Below are positions 9,121-18,039 of a stretch of DNA of 64,000 nt, piece after piece. The position numbers and the translations under genes were made by a program. A model generated the notes under the pieces. It was not told where the DNA came from. It did not search any database and saw only the letters and a list, made by a program, of their open reading frames with translations. This DNA is from Gemmatales bacterium (lineage in GTDB: Bacteria; Planctomycetota; Planctomycetia; Gemmatales; HRBIN36), in assembly GCA_025060195.1 (NCBI GenBank), contig JANXCQ010000010.1, positions 1 to 64,000 of the forward strand, in the 5' to 3' direction. The stretch's first letter is position 1; every line of letters starts with the position of its first letter.

Positions 9121-10020
9121 ATGCACACTAATCGAGGGATACTGTTCGGCTGCTGTCTCGCTATCGCGGTGTCCCTGTATGCAGCTGGGGCACAGCAAGA
9201 GGCACCGAGAAAAGTGCGTGTGGTCATCGTGGATGGTCAGAATAACCACGACTGGCGCAGCACTACGCCGTTTATGAAGCGAGTCCTCGAGGAGAGCGGC
9301 CGATTCGAGGTGGATGTGTCGTCGTACCTGCGGCCCGGAGATAAACCCGGACGCGTGCCGACCATACCGTTTCCCCCTGACTTGAGCAAGTACGACGTCG
9401 TTTTGAGTAACTATAACGGAGGTCCTTGGCCTGCCGAGTTTCAAAAGGAATTCGAGTCCCGTTTGCGTGAGGGCAAAATCGGGCTGGTCATCGTCCACGC
9501 GGCCAACAATGCCTTTGGCAACTGGCAGGAATACAACCGCATGATCGGACTAGGTTGGCGCAATCCGAAGCAGGGAGACCGTATTTATCTTAACGATAAG
9601 GGAGAGCTAGTGCGGCTGCCCAGCGGAAAGGGCGACGGTTCTGGCCACCGTTATACGGGCGAGTTTACCGTAGTGATCCGCGACGCCGATCATCCCATCA
9701 CCCGTGGCCTTCCCCGTGAATGGCGGCATACTCGCGATGAGTTGTATGACAACTTGCGAGGCCCCGCCGAGAACCTGCATATCCTGGCCACCGCTTTTTC
9801 CAAGGGCACGGGTGTGCATGAGCCGATCGTTTGGACGGTGAGTTACGGTCAAGGTCGCGTATTTCATACTCCCTTGGGTCACGACCTCAACGGCATGCGC
9901 TGCATCGGTTTTATCACGATATTACGGCGAGGCACCGAATGGGCGGCTACGGGACAAGTCACGATCCCTGTGCCTGATAATTTTCCCACGGCCGACAAGA
10001 CCAGCGCCGTGAAGGACTAA
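9121..10020 (+). CDS. Exported ThuA-domain protein
   Basis: A 299-residue protein with a signal peptide (hydrophobic ~8-22, ending near GAQQ) and a ThuA/trehalose-utilization-type glutamine-amidotransferase-like domain. The sequences VVIVDGQNNHDW, LSNYNGGPWP and VHAANNAF are typical of the family in planctomycetes, and a later GQGRVFHTPLGHD resembles the C-terminal signature. AAGGAG lies 7 nt before the chosen ATG. A longer frame from 9016 lacks a ribosome site. The stop abuts the stop of the convergent sulfatase-like gene with no spacer. The substrate is unknown; a carbohydrate role is by family. Confidence 0.85.
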   Translation: MHTNRGILFGCCLAIAVSLYAAGAQQEAPRKVRVVIVDGQNNHDWRSTTPFMKRVLEESGRFEVDVSSYLRPGDKPGRVPTIPFPPDLSKYDVVLSNYNGGPWPAEFQKEFESRLREGKIGLVIVHAANNAFGNWQEYNRMIGLGWRNPKQGDRIYLNDKGELVRLPSGKGDGSGHRYTGEFTVVIRDADHPITRGLPREWRHTRDELYDNLRGPAENLHILATAFSKGTGVHEPIVWTVSYGQGRVFHTPLGHDLNGMRCIGFITILRRGTEWAATGQVTIPVPDNFPTADKTSAVKD

Positions 10021-11265
10021 TCACGGTACCGTGATGCGCAGCAGATCGTCTCGCAATTCCGGTAACTCTGCCAAGCGATCCTGAATGGCAGCCTCGCGGA
10101 AGCGGCGTAGCGTCAGCTCCAAGTGATCGGCAGCGTCAGGATAATCTTTATGCACGTCATTGACTTCCCAACGGTCGTCAGGCTTGATATAGAGACGCGG
10201 CGGAGGAATCGGTTGGTCAGGCCGCGTCCGCATCGGCAAAATCAGATACCAGCTATGCGTGCGTAACGACCACCATTCCTCCGTCCCCCAACGGCCGATG
10301 GCGCAGGCATATTCCCGGAGACGCACGTGTTCTCCTCGCGCTACGCCCAGCACGCTCTTGCCGTGGATCTCCCGCGGGATGGGGGCTTCGAAGTATTCCA
10401 GCAATGTCGGGAAGAAGTCCACAGGTTGTACCAGTTGCTGCACCCGCCGACCTGCCTCCCTTCCCCCAGGCCAACGGAGAATAAGCGGAATATGCAACAG
10501 TTCTTCATGCAAGCACGGCCCCACATCTCCAACGACGCCATGTTCACCCAACGGCAAGCCACAATCACTTGTCACCACCAAAAGAACCTCGTTATAAATG
10601 CCACGTTGCTGAAGATATTCCACGAGCATGCCCAGCCATTGATCCACGCCATTAACAACTCCTGCATAACTGTATAGCAGCACTTCCCTTTCCTGCCTGG
10701 TCAAGTCCCGTTCCACATAGCCCAGTTTGGGTTCGAGAATCGGTTGTTCAGGAGCGCCTTCGAGAGCCCGCACCGCTTCCTCATCATAGAGCGCGGCCTC
10801 CCAAGGAGGTTGCAGTGCCCCCAGTTCCAGCCACAGCAACCAGTGATCACTAGCTCCATAACGGCTCAGCCAATCGGTAGCGGCCTGAATACATCCTGCA
10901 GTCAAGCTCTCTTGTTCCAGTTCGGATAGACGTTCCTCTCGCACGACATACACCATTTCCCAACCGCTGGCCCAGACCCCACGCAAGCTGGGACTACGCT
11001 CATCGCCGATAAAGACGGTGCGAACGCCATGCTCCCACAATAAGCGAAGCAAGCCGGGAGTGCGGCTGACGCCGCCGAAGCCGTGTCGGCCTGTAAACCA
11101 GCTTCGCCGCACTCCTCGTACCGAAGCCCGATCCACATAACATTGGTCAAAAACGACGCCCTCGGTGGCTAAGCGATCTAACGTGGTAGTGTCGAGCCAC
11201 TCGCTGCCGTAGCAGCTCAGATACGCAGGTTGCAGGCGCTGCACCACGATCCAGATGCACTTCAT
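10021..11265 (-). CDS. Sulfatase-fold protein lacking the formylglycine and metal sites
   Basis: A 414-residue alkaline-phosphatase/sulfatase-fold protein. The overall plan is that of type I sulfatases: CYGSEWLDTTTLDRLATEGVVFD near the start, a WFTGRHG turn, LLVVTSDCGLPLGEHG near the middle and an HIPLILRWPGG strand. The key residues are gone. The first-strand DD metal ligands are replaced (VVQRLQPAYL). The C-x-P-S-R activation motif reads V49-R-G-V-R53, so no Cys or Ser is available for formylglycine. The metal-binding SDHG reads SDCG. It is probably a pseudoenzyme or has another activity. AGGAG lies 6 nt before the ATG. An SDR gene sits 51 bp upstream on the same strand. Confidence 0.75.
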   Translation of the reverse strand: MKCIWIVVQRLQPAYLSCYGSEWLDTTTLDRLATEGVVFDQCYVDRASVRGVRRSWFTGRHGFGGVSRTPGLLRLLWEHGVRTVFIGDERSPSLRGVWASGWEMVYVVREERLSELEQESLTAGCIQAATDWLSRYGASDHWLLWLELGALQPPWEAALYDEEAVRALEGAPEQPILEPKLGYVERDLTRQEREVLLYSYAGVVNGVDQWLGMLVEYLQQRGIYNEVLLVVTSDCGLPLGEHGVVGDVGPCLHEELLHIPLILRWPGGREAGRRVQQLVQPVDFFPTLLEYFEAPIPREIHGKSVLGVARGEHVRLREYACAIGRWGTEEWWSLRTHSWYLILPMRTRPDQPIPPPRLYIKPDDRWEVNDVHKDYPDAADHLELTLRRFREAAIQDRLAELPELRDDLLRITVP

Positions 11266-11316
11266 GGGCGTCTCCTAGCTCGCCTCCGGCGGTTCCAGCT
11301 TTGGGCAGAGTTGCGC

Positions 11317-12015
11317 TTACGCACCAGGGACGGAGAGCGATCGGCCATTGTCTTTGGGCCCAAGTTTCAGCAAGAAGGGCACGGCTCGCTCGGCCCATTC
11401 CTCTGGGGATGGATAACTGGCGGCACTCGAACCGAAACAACTTCGCAACATGTCGGTGTCGATGATACCTGGGTTGAGCGGAATAGCCGCCATACCAGCG
11501 GGCAGTTCTTGGGCTAAGGCTTTGGTTAGGCCTTCGATAGCAAATTTGGTGCAACAATAAGGCGCCACCTCAGGCGAGGTAGAACGGCCCCACGCCGAAC
11601 TGAAATTGACAATTACTCCTTGTTTTCGGGCGATCATGGCGGGTAAGAAGTGGCGTAAGACATTGGCTACGCCTTTGATATTGATGTCGATCACCTCATC
11701 GAACTCCTGCGCGGATAACTCCCAAAGTCGGGCGTTGCGATTGATGACCGCAGCATTGTTGAGCAGCATATCGGGCGGCCCCAGTTTCTCGAGCACAATG
11801 CTCGCCCATTGCGCGACGCGGCGCTCATCGCGGACGTCTACGACCTCAAACAAGTGCGGCGGACCGTGGCGCTGCTGGAGTTGGCGAATCTGAGGCTCCG
11901 ACCGGCCACAGCCTGCGACGCGATGGCCCAATTCGATGAACTTGGCCGTCATCGCCCGTCCCAAGCCGCGGGTAGCACCAGTAATGACGATAACCAGGCT
12001 AGCGTCTCTCATCAT
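11317..12015 (-). CDS. Short-chain dehydrogenase/reductase
   Basis: A 232-residue classical SDR. The nucleotide-binding motif TGATRGLG is at 12-19, NNAA at 86-89, catalytic Ser139 or Ser140 in NFSSAWG, and Tyr153/Lys157 in YCCTK. Two ATG codons are adjacent (12015, 12012); AGAGGG just upstream gives better spacing for the second. It is divergent from another SDR gene 85 bp away and may be co-transcribed with the downstream sulfatase-like gene. The substrate is not deducible. Confidence 0.85.
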   Translation of the reverse strand: MMRDASLVIVITGATRGLGRAMTAKFIELGHRVAGCGRSEPQIRQLQQRHGPPHLFEVVDVRDERRVAQWASIVLEKLGPPDMLLNNAAVINRNARLWELSAQEFDEVIDINIKGVANVLRHFLPAMIARKQGVIVNFSSAWGRSTSPEVAPYCCTKFAIEGLTKALAQELPAGMAAIPLNPGIIDTDMLRSCFGSSAASYPSPEEWAERAVPFLLKLGPKDNGRSLSVPGA

Positions 12016-12100
12016 CTGCCCTCTTGTTCTGTATCGAATATTCTGGGTTATGTAGCAGAGGTCTATATTCTGGTCAGCAGAAAGCCAAGGGAAAGCCTAC

Positions 12101-12850
12101 ATGAAGCCAAGTTTTTTTGATTTGCGCGGACAAATCGCCCTAATTACAGGCGGGGCTCAGGGCATTGGCGAGGCGATTTGCCGACGCTTAGCTGCAGCAG
12201 GTGCACGCGTTGCCGTGTTTGACCGTAATGCCGTGGGCGCTCAGCGAGTCGCCCAAGATATTGCGGGCTTAGCACTCATAGGCGACGTAACCCGCGAAGA
12301 TGATATCGCTCAAGCACTGCAGACAGTTACAACCATCTGGGGTCCGATTACCATCCTAGTGAACAATGCCGGTATTACCGGACGGGCCGCGCGAACCTGG
12401 GAACTGACGCGGGCCGATTGGGAGTTGGTCTTCGCCGTCAACCTTTATGGGGCCGTGCTATGGGCAAAAGCTGCGATACCTGGGATGCTGCAGCAGCGTT
12501 ACGGCCGCATTGTCAACATAGCTTCCATCGCAGGCAAGGAGGGAAATCCAACTTTGGGGCCCTATTCCGCCAGCAAAGCGGCACTCATCGCGTGGACGAA
12601 AACGCTCGCCAAAGAATTGGTACAACAAGGCGACATCACGGTCAACGCCGTCTCACCTGCGGTGATTGACACACCTATCCTCGCAGGCCTACCACAAACC
12701 ACCGTCGAATACATGGTGTCGCGCATTCCTATGGGTCGAATCGGACGACCGGAGGAAGTCGCCGCCGTCGTCCATTTCCTGGTGAGCCGGGAGGCGAGTT
12801 TCGTCACTGGCCAATGCTACGACGTCAGCGGGGGCCGCGCTACCTATTGA
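12101..12850 (+). CDS. FabG-like short-chain dehydrogenase/reductase
   Basis: A 249-residue SDR of the FabG-like classical type: TGGAQGIG at 16-23, NNAG at 88-91, Ser142, Tyr155 and Lys159 (YSASK) and the C-terminal RIGRPEEVAAVVHFL and GQCYDVSGG blocks. It is closer to 3-oxoacyl-ACP reductases and sugar/polyol dehydrogenases than its divergent neighbour, but no acyl carrier or fatty-acid gene is adjacent, so the substrate is open. The divergent spacer is short (85 bp) and probably contains both promoters. Confidence 0.85.
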   Translation: MKPSFFDLRGQIALITGGAQGIGEAICRRLAAAGARVAVFDRNAVGAQRVAQDIAGLALIGDVTREDDIAQALQTVTTIWGPITILVNNAGITGRAARTWELTRADWELVFAVNLYGAVLWAKAAIPGMLQQRYGRIVNIASIAGKEGNPTLGPYSASKAALIAWTKTLAKELVQQGDITVNAVSPAVIDTPILAGLPQTTVEYMVSRIPMGRIGRPEEVAAVVHFLVSREASFVTGQCYDVSGGRATY

Positions 12851-12975
12851 GCGCCGGTACGGTACTAAGCACGGATACGCCTCCATCACGGGCTTTTTGC
12901 TTCGTCCTAATTCTCACGCTAAGCGCACAGGCTTTGCACCAGTATCTGGCTGGGGCAGATTTAGACGATTTTACT

Positions 12976-13004
12976 TGTTGCAAGTGCAAGGAATTGTTAC
13001 AATG
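12976..13004 (+). promoter_or_regulatory. Possible sigma-70 promoter of first toroid gene
   Basis: TTGTTG at 12976-12981 and TACAAT at 12999-13004 have a 17-bp spacer. The -10 is one mismatch from consensus and the -35 is weak. The predicted leader is about 76 nt before the ATG at 13087. Confidence 0.35.
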
Positions 13005-13086
13005 ACTTCTAGGAGCAGGCAAATCGAGACGACTTAGAAGTACTCTGCAAAGCGTTACACAACGGCTAACATGAAGGGGGGCAGCT

Positions 13087-14379
13087 ATGAAGCGAAGCGC
13101 ATGGTTAGCATTTCTCGCCCTGAGCCTCTGCTTCCTTCTCGCTGCGTTGGAAACTCAACTAGGAAATGCCGCGCCGGGCGCAGCTAAGCCCCCCGTCAAG
13201 AAGTTGGCCGTAGTGGATTTCTACGATATCGCAGACGTCACCACGGTGCGCGAGCCGAAACCACTGAGTAATGCGGTGAAGAAAGGTTTAGAATGGTTGG
13301 CCAAACAGCAAAATATAGACGGCGGTTGGACACCAACCGAGCGAGCAGCTCATGGACCATCATCAGAGTTGGGATGCTCGGCAATTTGCCTAATGGCCTT
13401 CTTACGCAGCGGCAATAGCGCCAATAATGGTCCCTACCAAAGAACGGTCAACAAGGGTCTGGCATTTCTCATAAGAGTAGTCAGTGAAGAGGACAAAGCT
13501 CCGCGATGGCCCAAACCGGCTCTTCCCGTTTCTCAGATTCAATCGAAGCTCGGGATGTTTGCTGACTTGTTCCTGGCCAATTTGGCCCTCGCTGAGTTTC
13601 GTGGGAAAGCGGGGCAGCATGAACATGGCGTAGCCGTGTGTCTCGAGAAGACCCTCAACAAAGTACTCAGTTTGCAAACAGCCGAGGGACGGTATCGGGG
13701 CAATGAACAAGGTTGGGCCCCTGTGCTCGCGATGGGCTTGGCCAACAAGGGCGTCGCACGGGCGCGCATTCACGGCGGTCGCTTCGATGACATCTTTTGC
13801 CAACGGGCCTTCGAGTACTCGTTGGCTTCCGTGTTAAGGCGACCCGCGCGGCCAGACAAACTCGCTCTGGGAGTTCCTCGGGAAGAAGATGCGGGCGTTC
13901 CTTTATATCGCGTCAGTCAAGGTGCCACTAATATCTACGACATTGCGAATGCCTATCGCTACGAACTAGCTCGCATGCGACTGTTCGCTAACGATCCGCT
14001 AGAGATTGAAAATGTCAAGAAAGCCGCCCACCGAGCCGAGCGGTTAGTGCAGCATTTTGACGGCGTCCGGCGGGAATTGTTAGACAAGCTCCAAGAACCG
14101 CAATTTGTTCAAGGGGTTGGCACGATCGGCGGCGAGGAATTACTCAGTTATTGGAACGTCAGTGAGGTGCTGGTGCTTGAGGGAGGCGAGGCTTGGCAGA
14201 AGTGGGACGGCCGCATGGCAGAAATTCTCGAACGATCGCAGGACGCCGACGGAAGCTGGTCGGGACAACACTGCCTCACCAGTCGAGTATTCTGCACTGC
14301 TGCCGCGATCTTGGTTCTCACAGCCGACCGCACCCCCTTCCCGCGTGTAATGCTCAACGACCTGCGTGCCGAGCGCTGA
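13087..14379 (+). CDS. Exported squalene-cyclase/prenyltransferase-like toroid protein, copy 1
   Basis: A 430-residue protein with a signal peptide (residues ~1-28) and an alpha/alpha-toroid repeat region. QW-type turns are visible: QQNIDGGWTP near residue 75 and SQDADGSWSGQHC near 385. The C-terminal block FCTAAAILVLTADR is shared with copy 2. A helical, charged insertion separates the N- and C-terminal repeats. Catalytic Asp motifs of true squalene cyclases are not evident, so an enzymatic cyclase role is doubtful. AAGGGGGG precedes the ATG. It is the first of three tandem toroid genes. Confidence 0.75.
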   Translation: MKRSAWLAFLALSLCFLLAALETQLGNAAPGAAKPPVKKLAVVDFYDIADVTTVREPKPLSNAVKKGLEWLAKQQNIDGGWTPTERAAHGPSSELGCSAICLMAFLRSGNSANNGPYQRTVNKGLAFLIRVVSEEDKAPRWPKPALPVSQIQSKLGMFADLFLANLALAEFRGKAGQHEHGVAVCLEKTLNKVLSLQTAEGRYRGNEQGWAPVLAMGLANKGVARARIHGGRFDDIFCQRAFEYSLASVLRRPARPDKLALGVPREEDAGVPLYRVSQGATNIYDIANAYRYELARMRLFANDPLEIENVKKAAHRAERLVQHFDGVRRELLDKLQEPQFVQGVGTIGGEELLSYWNVSEVLVLEGGEAWQKWDGRMAEILERSQDADGSWSGQHCLTSRVFCTAAAILVLTADRTPFPRVMLNDLRAER

Positions 14380-14472
14380 GCCTCCCGCGGAGCTTCCGTT
14401 TCGCCGTTCCAAAACTTGGTTGCAATCGCAAGGTGCTCTGAGTTCGTCACATTCAGTGAGGGTCGGCTCCTC

Positions 14473-14500
14473 GGTACCTGCAACGCCGGCCCGAGGTACC
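14473..14500. repeat. Inverted repeat in leader of toroid copy 2
   Basis: GGTACCT (14473-14479) and AGGTACC (14494-14500) are perfect 7-bp arms with a 14-nt loop, ending 34 nt before the start of copy 2. It could form a leader hairpin; there is no T-run, so it is not an obvious terminator for copy 1. Confidence 0.35.
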
Positions 14501-14533
14501 AAATGTCAGGCTCAAACCAAAAAGGAAGCCAAC

Positions 14534-15973
14534 ATGTCAGAGCGTATAAGCGGTGCTCGATGGTGTTTGGTGGCGCTAGCAGCAGTGTGTGGCTCAGCGC
14601 TGGCATTATTGGCCCAGGACAGGTCACCAACTGAACCGAATCCGAACCCAACCGAGCAGGCAAAACCGAGCCTAGCGCGTGATGCGGCGGCCAAGACCGA
14701 TGTGCTAGTCCGCGTTCAACGTGAAGTCCCAGAAGTGGCCTACGCCGTTCAACCTAAGCCTTTGAGTCCCGCGGTGAAGAAAGGACTAGAGTTCCTGGTA
14801 AAAAGTCAGCAACCCGATGGCGGCTGGAACCAGGGAGGCGGTTGGCGCACGCAAGACGGAGGCAGGCGCATTGAGGGACCCAATGTCGAAGATCCGTCCG
14901 ACGTGGGCAATACCTGCTTCGCCTTATTAGCCCTCTTACGTGCTGGCAATACCGTTACTGAAGGGGAATATAAAGACGCAGTGCGGAAAGGTCTGCTTTT
15001 CGTTTTGGCACACGTGGAGAAGGCGGACTGGGACTCCCTGCAACTGGGGAACGTGCGAGGCACGCAAATTCAAAGTAAGATTGGCCCCTACGTGGATCTA
15101 TTCGCGGCTAATTTGTTACTGGCCGAGATTCGAGGCAAGGCCGGGGACTTGGAAGAGCGCGTGATCAACGGCCTAGAAAAGACCATGACCAAGATTGTAC
15201 GGAATCAAAGGCCAGACGGCACGTTCGTCAATAATGTGGGCTGGGCACCAACATTATCGGTAGGTATCGCTAATAAAGGCATCGCACGGGCTAAGGAACG
15301 CGGTGCCATTGTGGATGAAAAAGCGTTGGATAGGATTCTCGCTCAAGCGACCAGCACTGCCAACTCCGATCGAAGCGACAGTAAACCGGGCTTGCCGGCC
15401 CGAAGCCGTGAAGAAGCAATAGTCGCGGCACCTCCTGCTGTTGCTGGGGACGCAGGCATTCCTCTTTACAGCCGATCCCAAACCGCGGGCAATTTCCAGG
15501 ATGTAATTAACAGCTTAGCTAAAGATGCGGCGCGTGCGCGACGCACTTTAGAGGACACCAAGGCCAGTGCCGCCGAGCGACAGAAAGCCGAGGTAACCCT
15601 AAAGCGGTTTGAAGAACTGCGTGCACGCAACGAGGAGACCCAAGGCAGACTGATTCAGAATTTGCGGGATGAGAGCTTCGTCGCAGGTTTCGGCAGCAAT
15701 GGTGGCGAGGAATTCCTCAGTTTCCTCAACATCAGCGAAACGCTAGTGCTTCGTGGCGGTAAGGAGTGGGAAGAGTGGGATGCGCGTATGAAGCAAGGCT
15801 TAGAGAAAGCCCAGAATCAGGACGGCTCGTGGGCGGGTCATCACTGCATTACGGGGCGAACGTTCTGCACCGCCACAGCCTTGCTAGTCCTTATGGCCGA
15901 CCGCACTATGTTCGCTCCCGAAGTCATCCGCGAAGCACGCGCCAAGCCGGCAAACGACAGTCCTAAAAAGTAG
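14534..15973 (+). CDS. Exported squalene-cyclase/prenyltransferase-like toroid protein, copy 2
   Basis: A 479-residue paralogue of the preceding gene. The chosen ATG follows AAAGGA and starts a signal peptide (WCLVALAAVCGSALALLAQ). Shared blocks include KPLSPAVKKGLEFLVKSQ with QQPDGGW, NVGWAPTLSVGIANKGIARA, GGEEFLSFLNISETLVL and NQDGSWAGHHCITGRTFCTA. Between the repeats is a long helical insertion rich in A/R/E (about residues 320-390), likely coiled coil. The conserved H-H-C and F-C pair near the C-terminus, shared with copy 1, could form a disulfide or metal site, which is untested. It likely acts outside the cytoplasm. Confidence 0.75.
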   Translation: MSERISGARWCLVALAAVCGSALALLAQDRSPTEPNPNPTEQAKPSLARDAAAKTDVLVRVQREVPEVAYAVQPKPLSPAVKKGLEFLVKSQQPDGGWNQGGGWRTQDGGRRIEGPNVEDPSDVGNTCFALLALLRAGNTVTEGEYKDAVRKGLLFVLAHVEKADWDSLQLGNVRGTQIQSKIGPYVDLFAANLLLAEIRGKAGDLEERVINGLEKTMTKIVRNQRPDGTFVNNVGWAPTLSVGIANKGIARAKERGAIVDEKALDRILAQATSTANSDRSDSKPGLPARSREEAIVAAPPAVAGDAGIPLYSRSQTAGNFQDVINSLAKDAARARRTLEDTKASAAERQKAEVTLKRFEELRARNEETQGRLIQNLRDESFVAGFGSNGGEEFLSFLNISETLVLRGGKEWEEWDARMKQGLEKAQNQDGSWAGHHCITGRTFCTATALLVLMADRTMFAPEVIREARAKPANDSPKK

Positions 15974-16020
15974 TATCGGGACGTAGATAAAAGTCATACG
16001 TCGGCTTAGTGCGTAATGGC

Positions 16021-16036
16021 TAGCGCATGAGCTAGG
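16021..16036. repeat. 16-bp intergenic repeat, copy A
   Basis: TAGCGCATGAGCTAGG occurs here and again at 27146-27161, both in intergenic DNA. The flanks are not obviously conserved. Confidence 0.4.
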
Positions 16037-16090
16037 TATCTCAGTCAGAAGCATGATTGTAGAGGCAGCTTTGCTACCTGCCTTTTCAGT

Positions 16091-16096
16091 TATAAT
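16091..16096 (+). promoter_or_regulatory. Possible -10 box of toroid lipoprotein gene
   Basis: A perfect TATAAT lies 90 bp before the ATG at 16186. No good -35 hexamer is found at 16-18 bp; GCTTTG at 17 bp is poor. It may still be a promoter that separates the third toroid gene from the first two. Confidence 0.3.
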
Positions 16097-16185
16097 AGCG
16101 ATCCTAAGCATCGGAGTAGCTGGATAGGGGCTTATTGGTTTACTAGGCGATTACGAGGCTACTGATGCATCCATGGAGGGACGGA

Positions 16186-17376
16186 ATGCTTAGAAATTAT
16201 GCTGGCTCTGCGAGTTTCATGATATTGGCGCTATCAATTCCATGGACTCTCGGCTGTGATAACGCTTACAACCAAAATGCAGCTAATCAAGATAAAGCGC
16301 CGAACCCGAATGAAGCACTAACTCACGGGATAAACTTCCTGTTACAGAAGCAGATGGAAGATGGCTCCTGGCGTTCAGAATATTATGCCACGTTTCGCGA
16401 CGGCACTGCCTTGACGCCGTTGGTGCTCCTAGCGCTGGAGTATGCATATGGTAAGCAGAATGAGCATCCAGATTTAGAGCGGGCTATCAAGCGTGGCTTT
16501 GGATTTCTCGCGCAATACGTTAGTGATCACGGAAGCGTTCTCGAACCAAAAGACGGTTTTGATTATCCTGTATATACTGCAGCCTTGGCGATACGCGTAC
16601 TAAGTCACCCGTTAGCTCAGGGCCGCGAAAGAGAACGCGCGGCATGGGTTCGTTACTTGAAGGACCGACAGTTGACCGATAAACTCGGTTGGAAACCGGC
16701 CGACAAGGCCTACGGAGGTTGGGGTTACTGTCGCATTATCCCCAGAAAACCTGAGCCTGATAAGTTTAGTCCGCCATTATTAGAGTCGAATCTCTCCGCC
16801 ACAGTGTTTGCCCTGGATGCGTTGGCCTCTGCGCGGGAGTTAGACGCTACTACTCGGCAAGCGGCAGCAATATTTGTGCGCCGTTGCCAAAACGACGATG
16901 GGGGCTTTCATTTCATTTATGACGACCCGGTACGAAATAAAGGTGGCGTTGCCACCTGGAAACCCCTACGGTTCCATTCTTATGGGAGCACGACAGCAGA
17001 CGGACTACGAGCATTAGTACTATGTAATTGCCCTGAGGATAGGGACCGTATCGCCCAGGCGGCAACCTGGTTAACTAAGCATTTCAATGCCAAGACGCAT
17101 CCCGGCCAATATGCGCCCGCCCATGAGGTCAATCGTAACGCGGTTTACTATTATTACGTCGCATCCCTGGCACAAACATGGGCCCTAAGTCCGGAATTGT
17201 TTCCCGACTTAGAAGCGAAGCGTAAGCACCTGGTAGTCGGACTCGCGGAACGACAGGGCCACGATGGCAGTTGGACTAATCCTCTCTCCTTAGTTCGCGA
17301 AGACGAGCCTTTGGTAGCTACATCTTTCGCTGTTATCGCTATATCCCAATGCCTCTCTGAAAGAACTACGCGCTGA
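16186..17376 (+). CDS. Toroid-repeat lipoprotein, third of tandem set
   Basis: A 396-residue predicted lipoprotein. The ATG at 16186 is preferred over 16165 because GGAGGG lies ~5-7 nt upstream. The leader ends in WTLGC, a lipobox. Three QW-type turns are clear: QMEDGSW, QNDDGGF and QGHDGSW, and the spacing of hydrophobic helices fits an alpha/alpha-toroid of the squalene-cyclase/prenyltransferase fold. It lacks the C-terminal GxHCxTxRxFCTA block of copies 1 and 2. An anchored extracytoplasmic binding or structural role is inferred from the leader. Confidence 0.75.
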   Translation: MLRNYAGSASFMILALSIPWTLGCDNAYNQNAANQDKAPNPNEALTHGINFLLQKQMEDGSWRSEYYATFRDGTALTPLVLLALEYAYGKQNEHPDLERAIKRGFGFLAQYVSDHGSVLEPKDGFDYPVYTAALAIRVLSHPLAQGRERERAAWVRYLKDRQLTDKLGWKPADKAYGGWGYCRIIPRKPEPDKFSPPLLESNLSATVFALDALASARELDATTRQAAAIFVRRCQNDDGGFHFIYDDPVRNKGGVATWKPLRFHSYGSTTADGLRALVLCNCPEDRDRIAQAATWLTKHFNAKTHPGQYAPAHEVNRNAVYYYYVASLAQTWALSPELFPDLEAKRKHLVVGLAERQGHDGSWTNPLSLVREDEPLVATSFAVIAISQCLSERTTR

Positions 17377-17454
17377 CAAGGACATTATGTCTGATTGGCT
17401 TTTTCCCTTTTGGTAATCGGCGGTGTCACAGTTCTTGGGATACCTCGGTGAATC

Positions 17455-17999
17455 TTATGGTTCGACGCCAAGAATGAGTACGGGAATATGCATATATGCC
17501 TCCCCAAGGTCTATTAAGCCTTAGGCTAGTCATTTAAAGAAAGCAATACACATGGACATCTGTTGAGACATGGCTTCTGTCGGAACGAACTCTACTCCCG
17601 CGTTTATATAATGGAGTTTGTGAAAAATAACCATCTTTGCACATAGATCGTAGAGCATAAATACATATTTGCCGAATTGAACCTCAACACCCGCTCTTTC
17701 TTTCGCGAAGTCTATTTCGGGAAAGTCGCCTAAATCTCGAGCAGAGGGTTTAGCCTTTCTCATATAACGCTTAATAATCTCAGTATAGTGACAAGTTACA
17801 CGCACATGCTGCCAACCAATTTCATGTAATATATTTCGGAATGTCATATTCAAATGTCTAGGACTGTAAAACAACCAGTTTTACATACTTGATTCTTGAT
17901 TCCGTTTGAACTTCTAACAACTGGCATCTATAGAGCTGATGATTGGCCACTATAAGAAGTTTACTGGCATGAGCTTGCAGAGAAGACTCTGTCTTTTTG
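17455..17999 (-). pseudogene. Decayed BglII/BstYI-type restriction endonuclease
   Basis: Read on the minus strand in one frame, this region spells a BstYI-like endonuclease interrupted by at least five stop codons. A 114-codon open stretch (17530-17874) holds FYSPRHLN and then IDFAKERAGVEVQFGKY, which keeps the family's D-(x)n-E-x-Q catalytic residues (Asp55, Glu64, Gln66 of the open stretch), then AGVEFVPTEAMSQQMS. Upstream in the same frame, through stops, comes PIISSIDASC. Downstream, through two stops, comes the typical C-terminus HIPVLILGVEP and a final TAA at 17455-17457. The remnant from the methyltransferase stop is about 195 codons, close to BstYI length. The exact start is uncertain. 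Confidence 0.75.
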
Positions 18000-18039
18000 A
18001 CGATAATTTGGAACTTATATGCACAGCGTCAATCCTCTA

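Noticed and set aside
8773-9498. 241-codon minus-strand frame
   Set aside because: It overlaps the ThuA gene antisense and has no ribosome site or recognisable domain; the ThuA frame explains the region.
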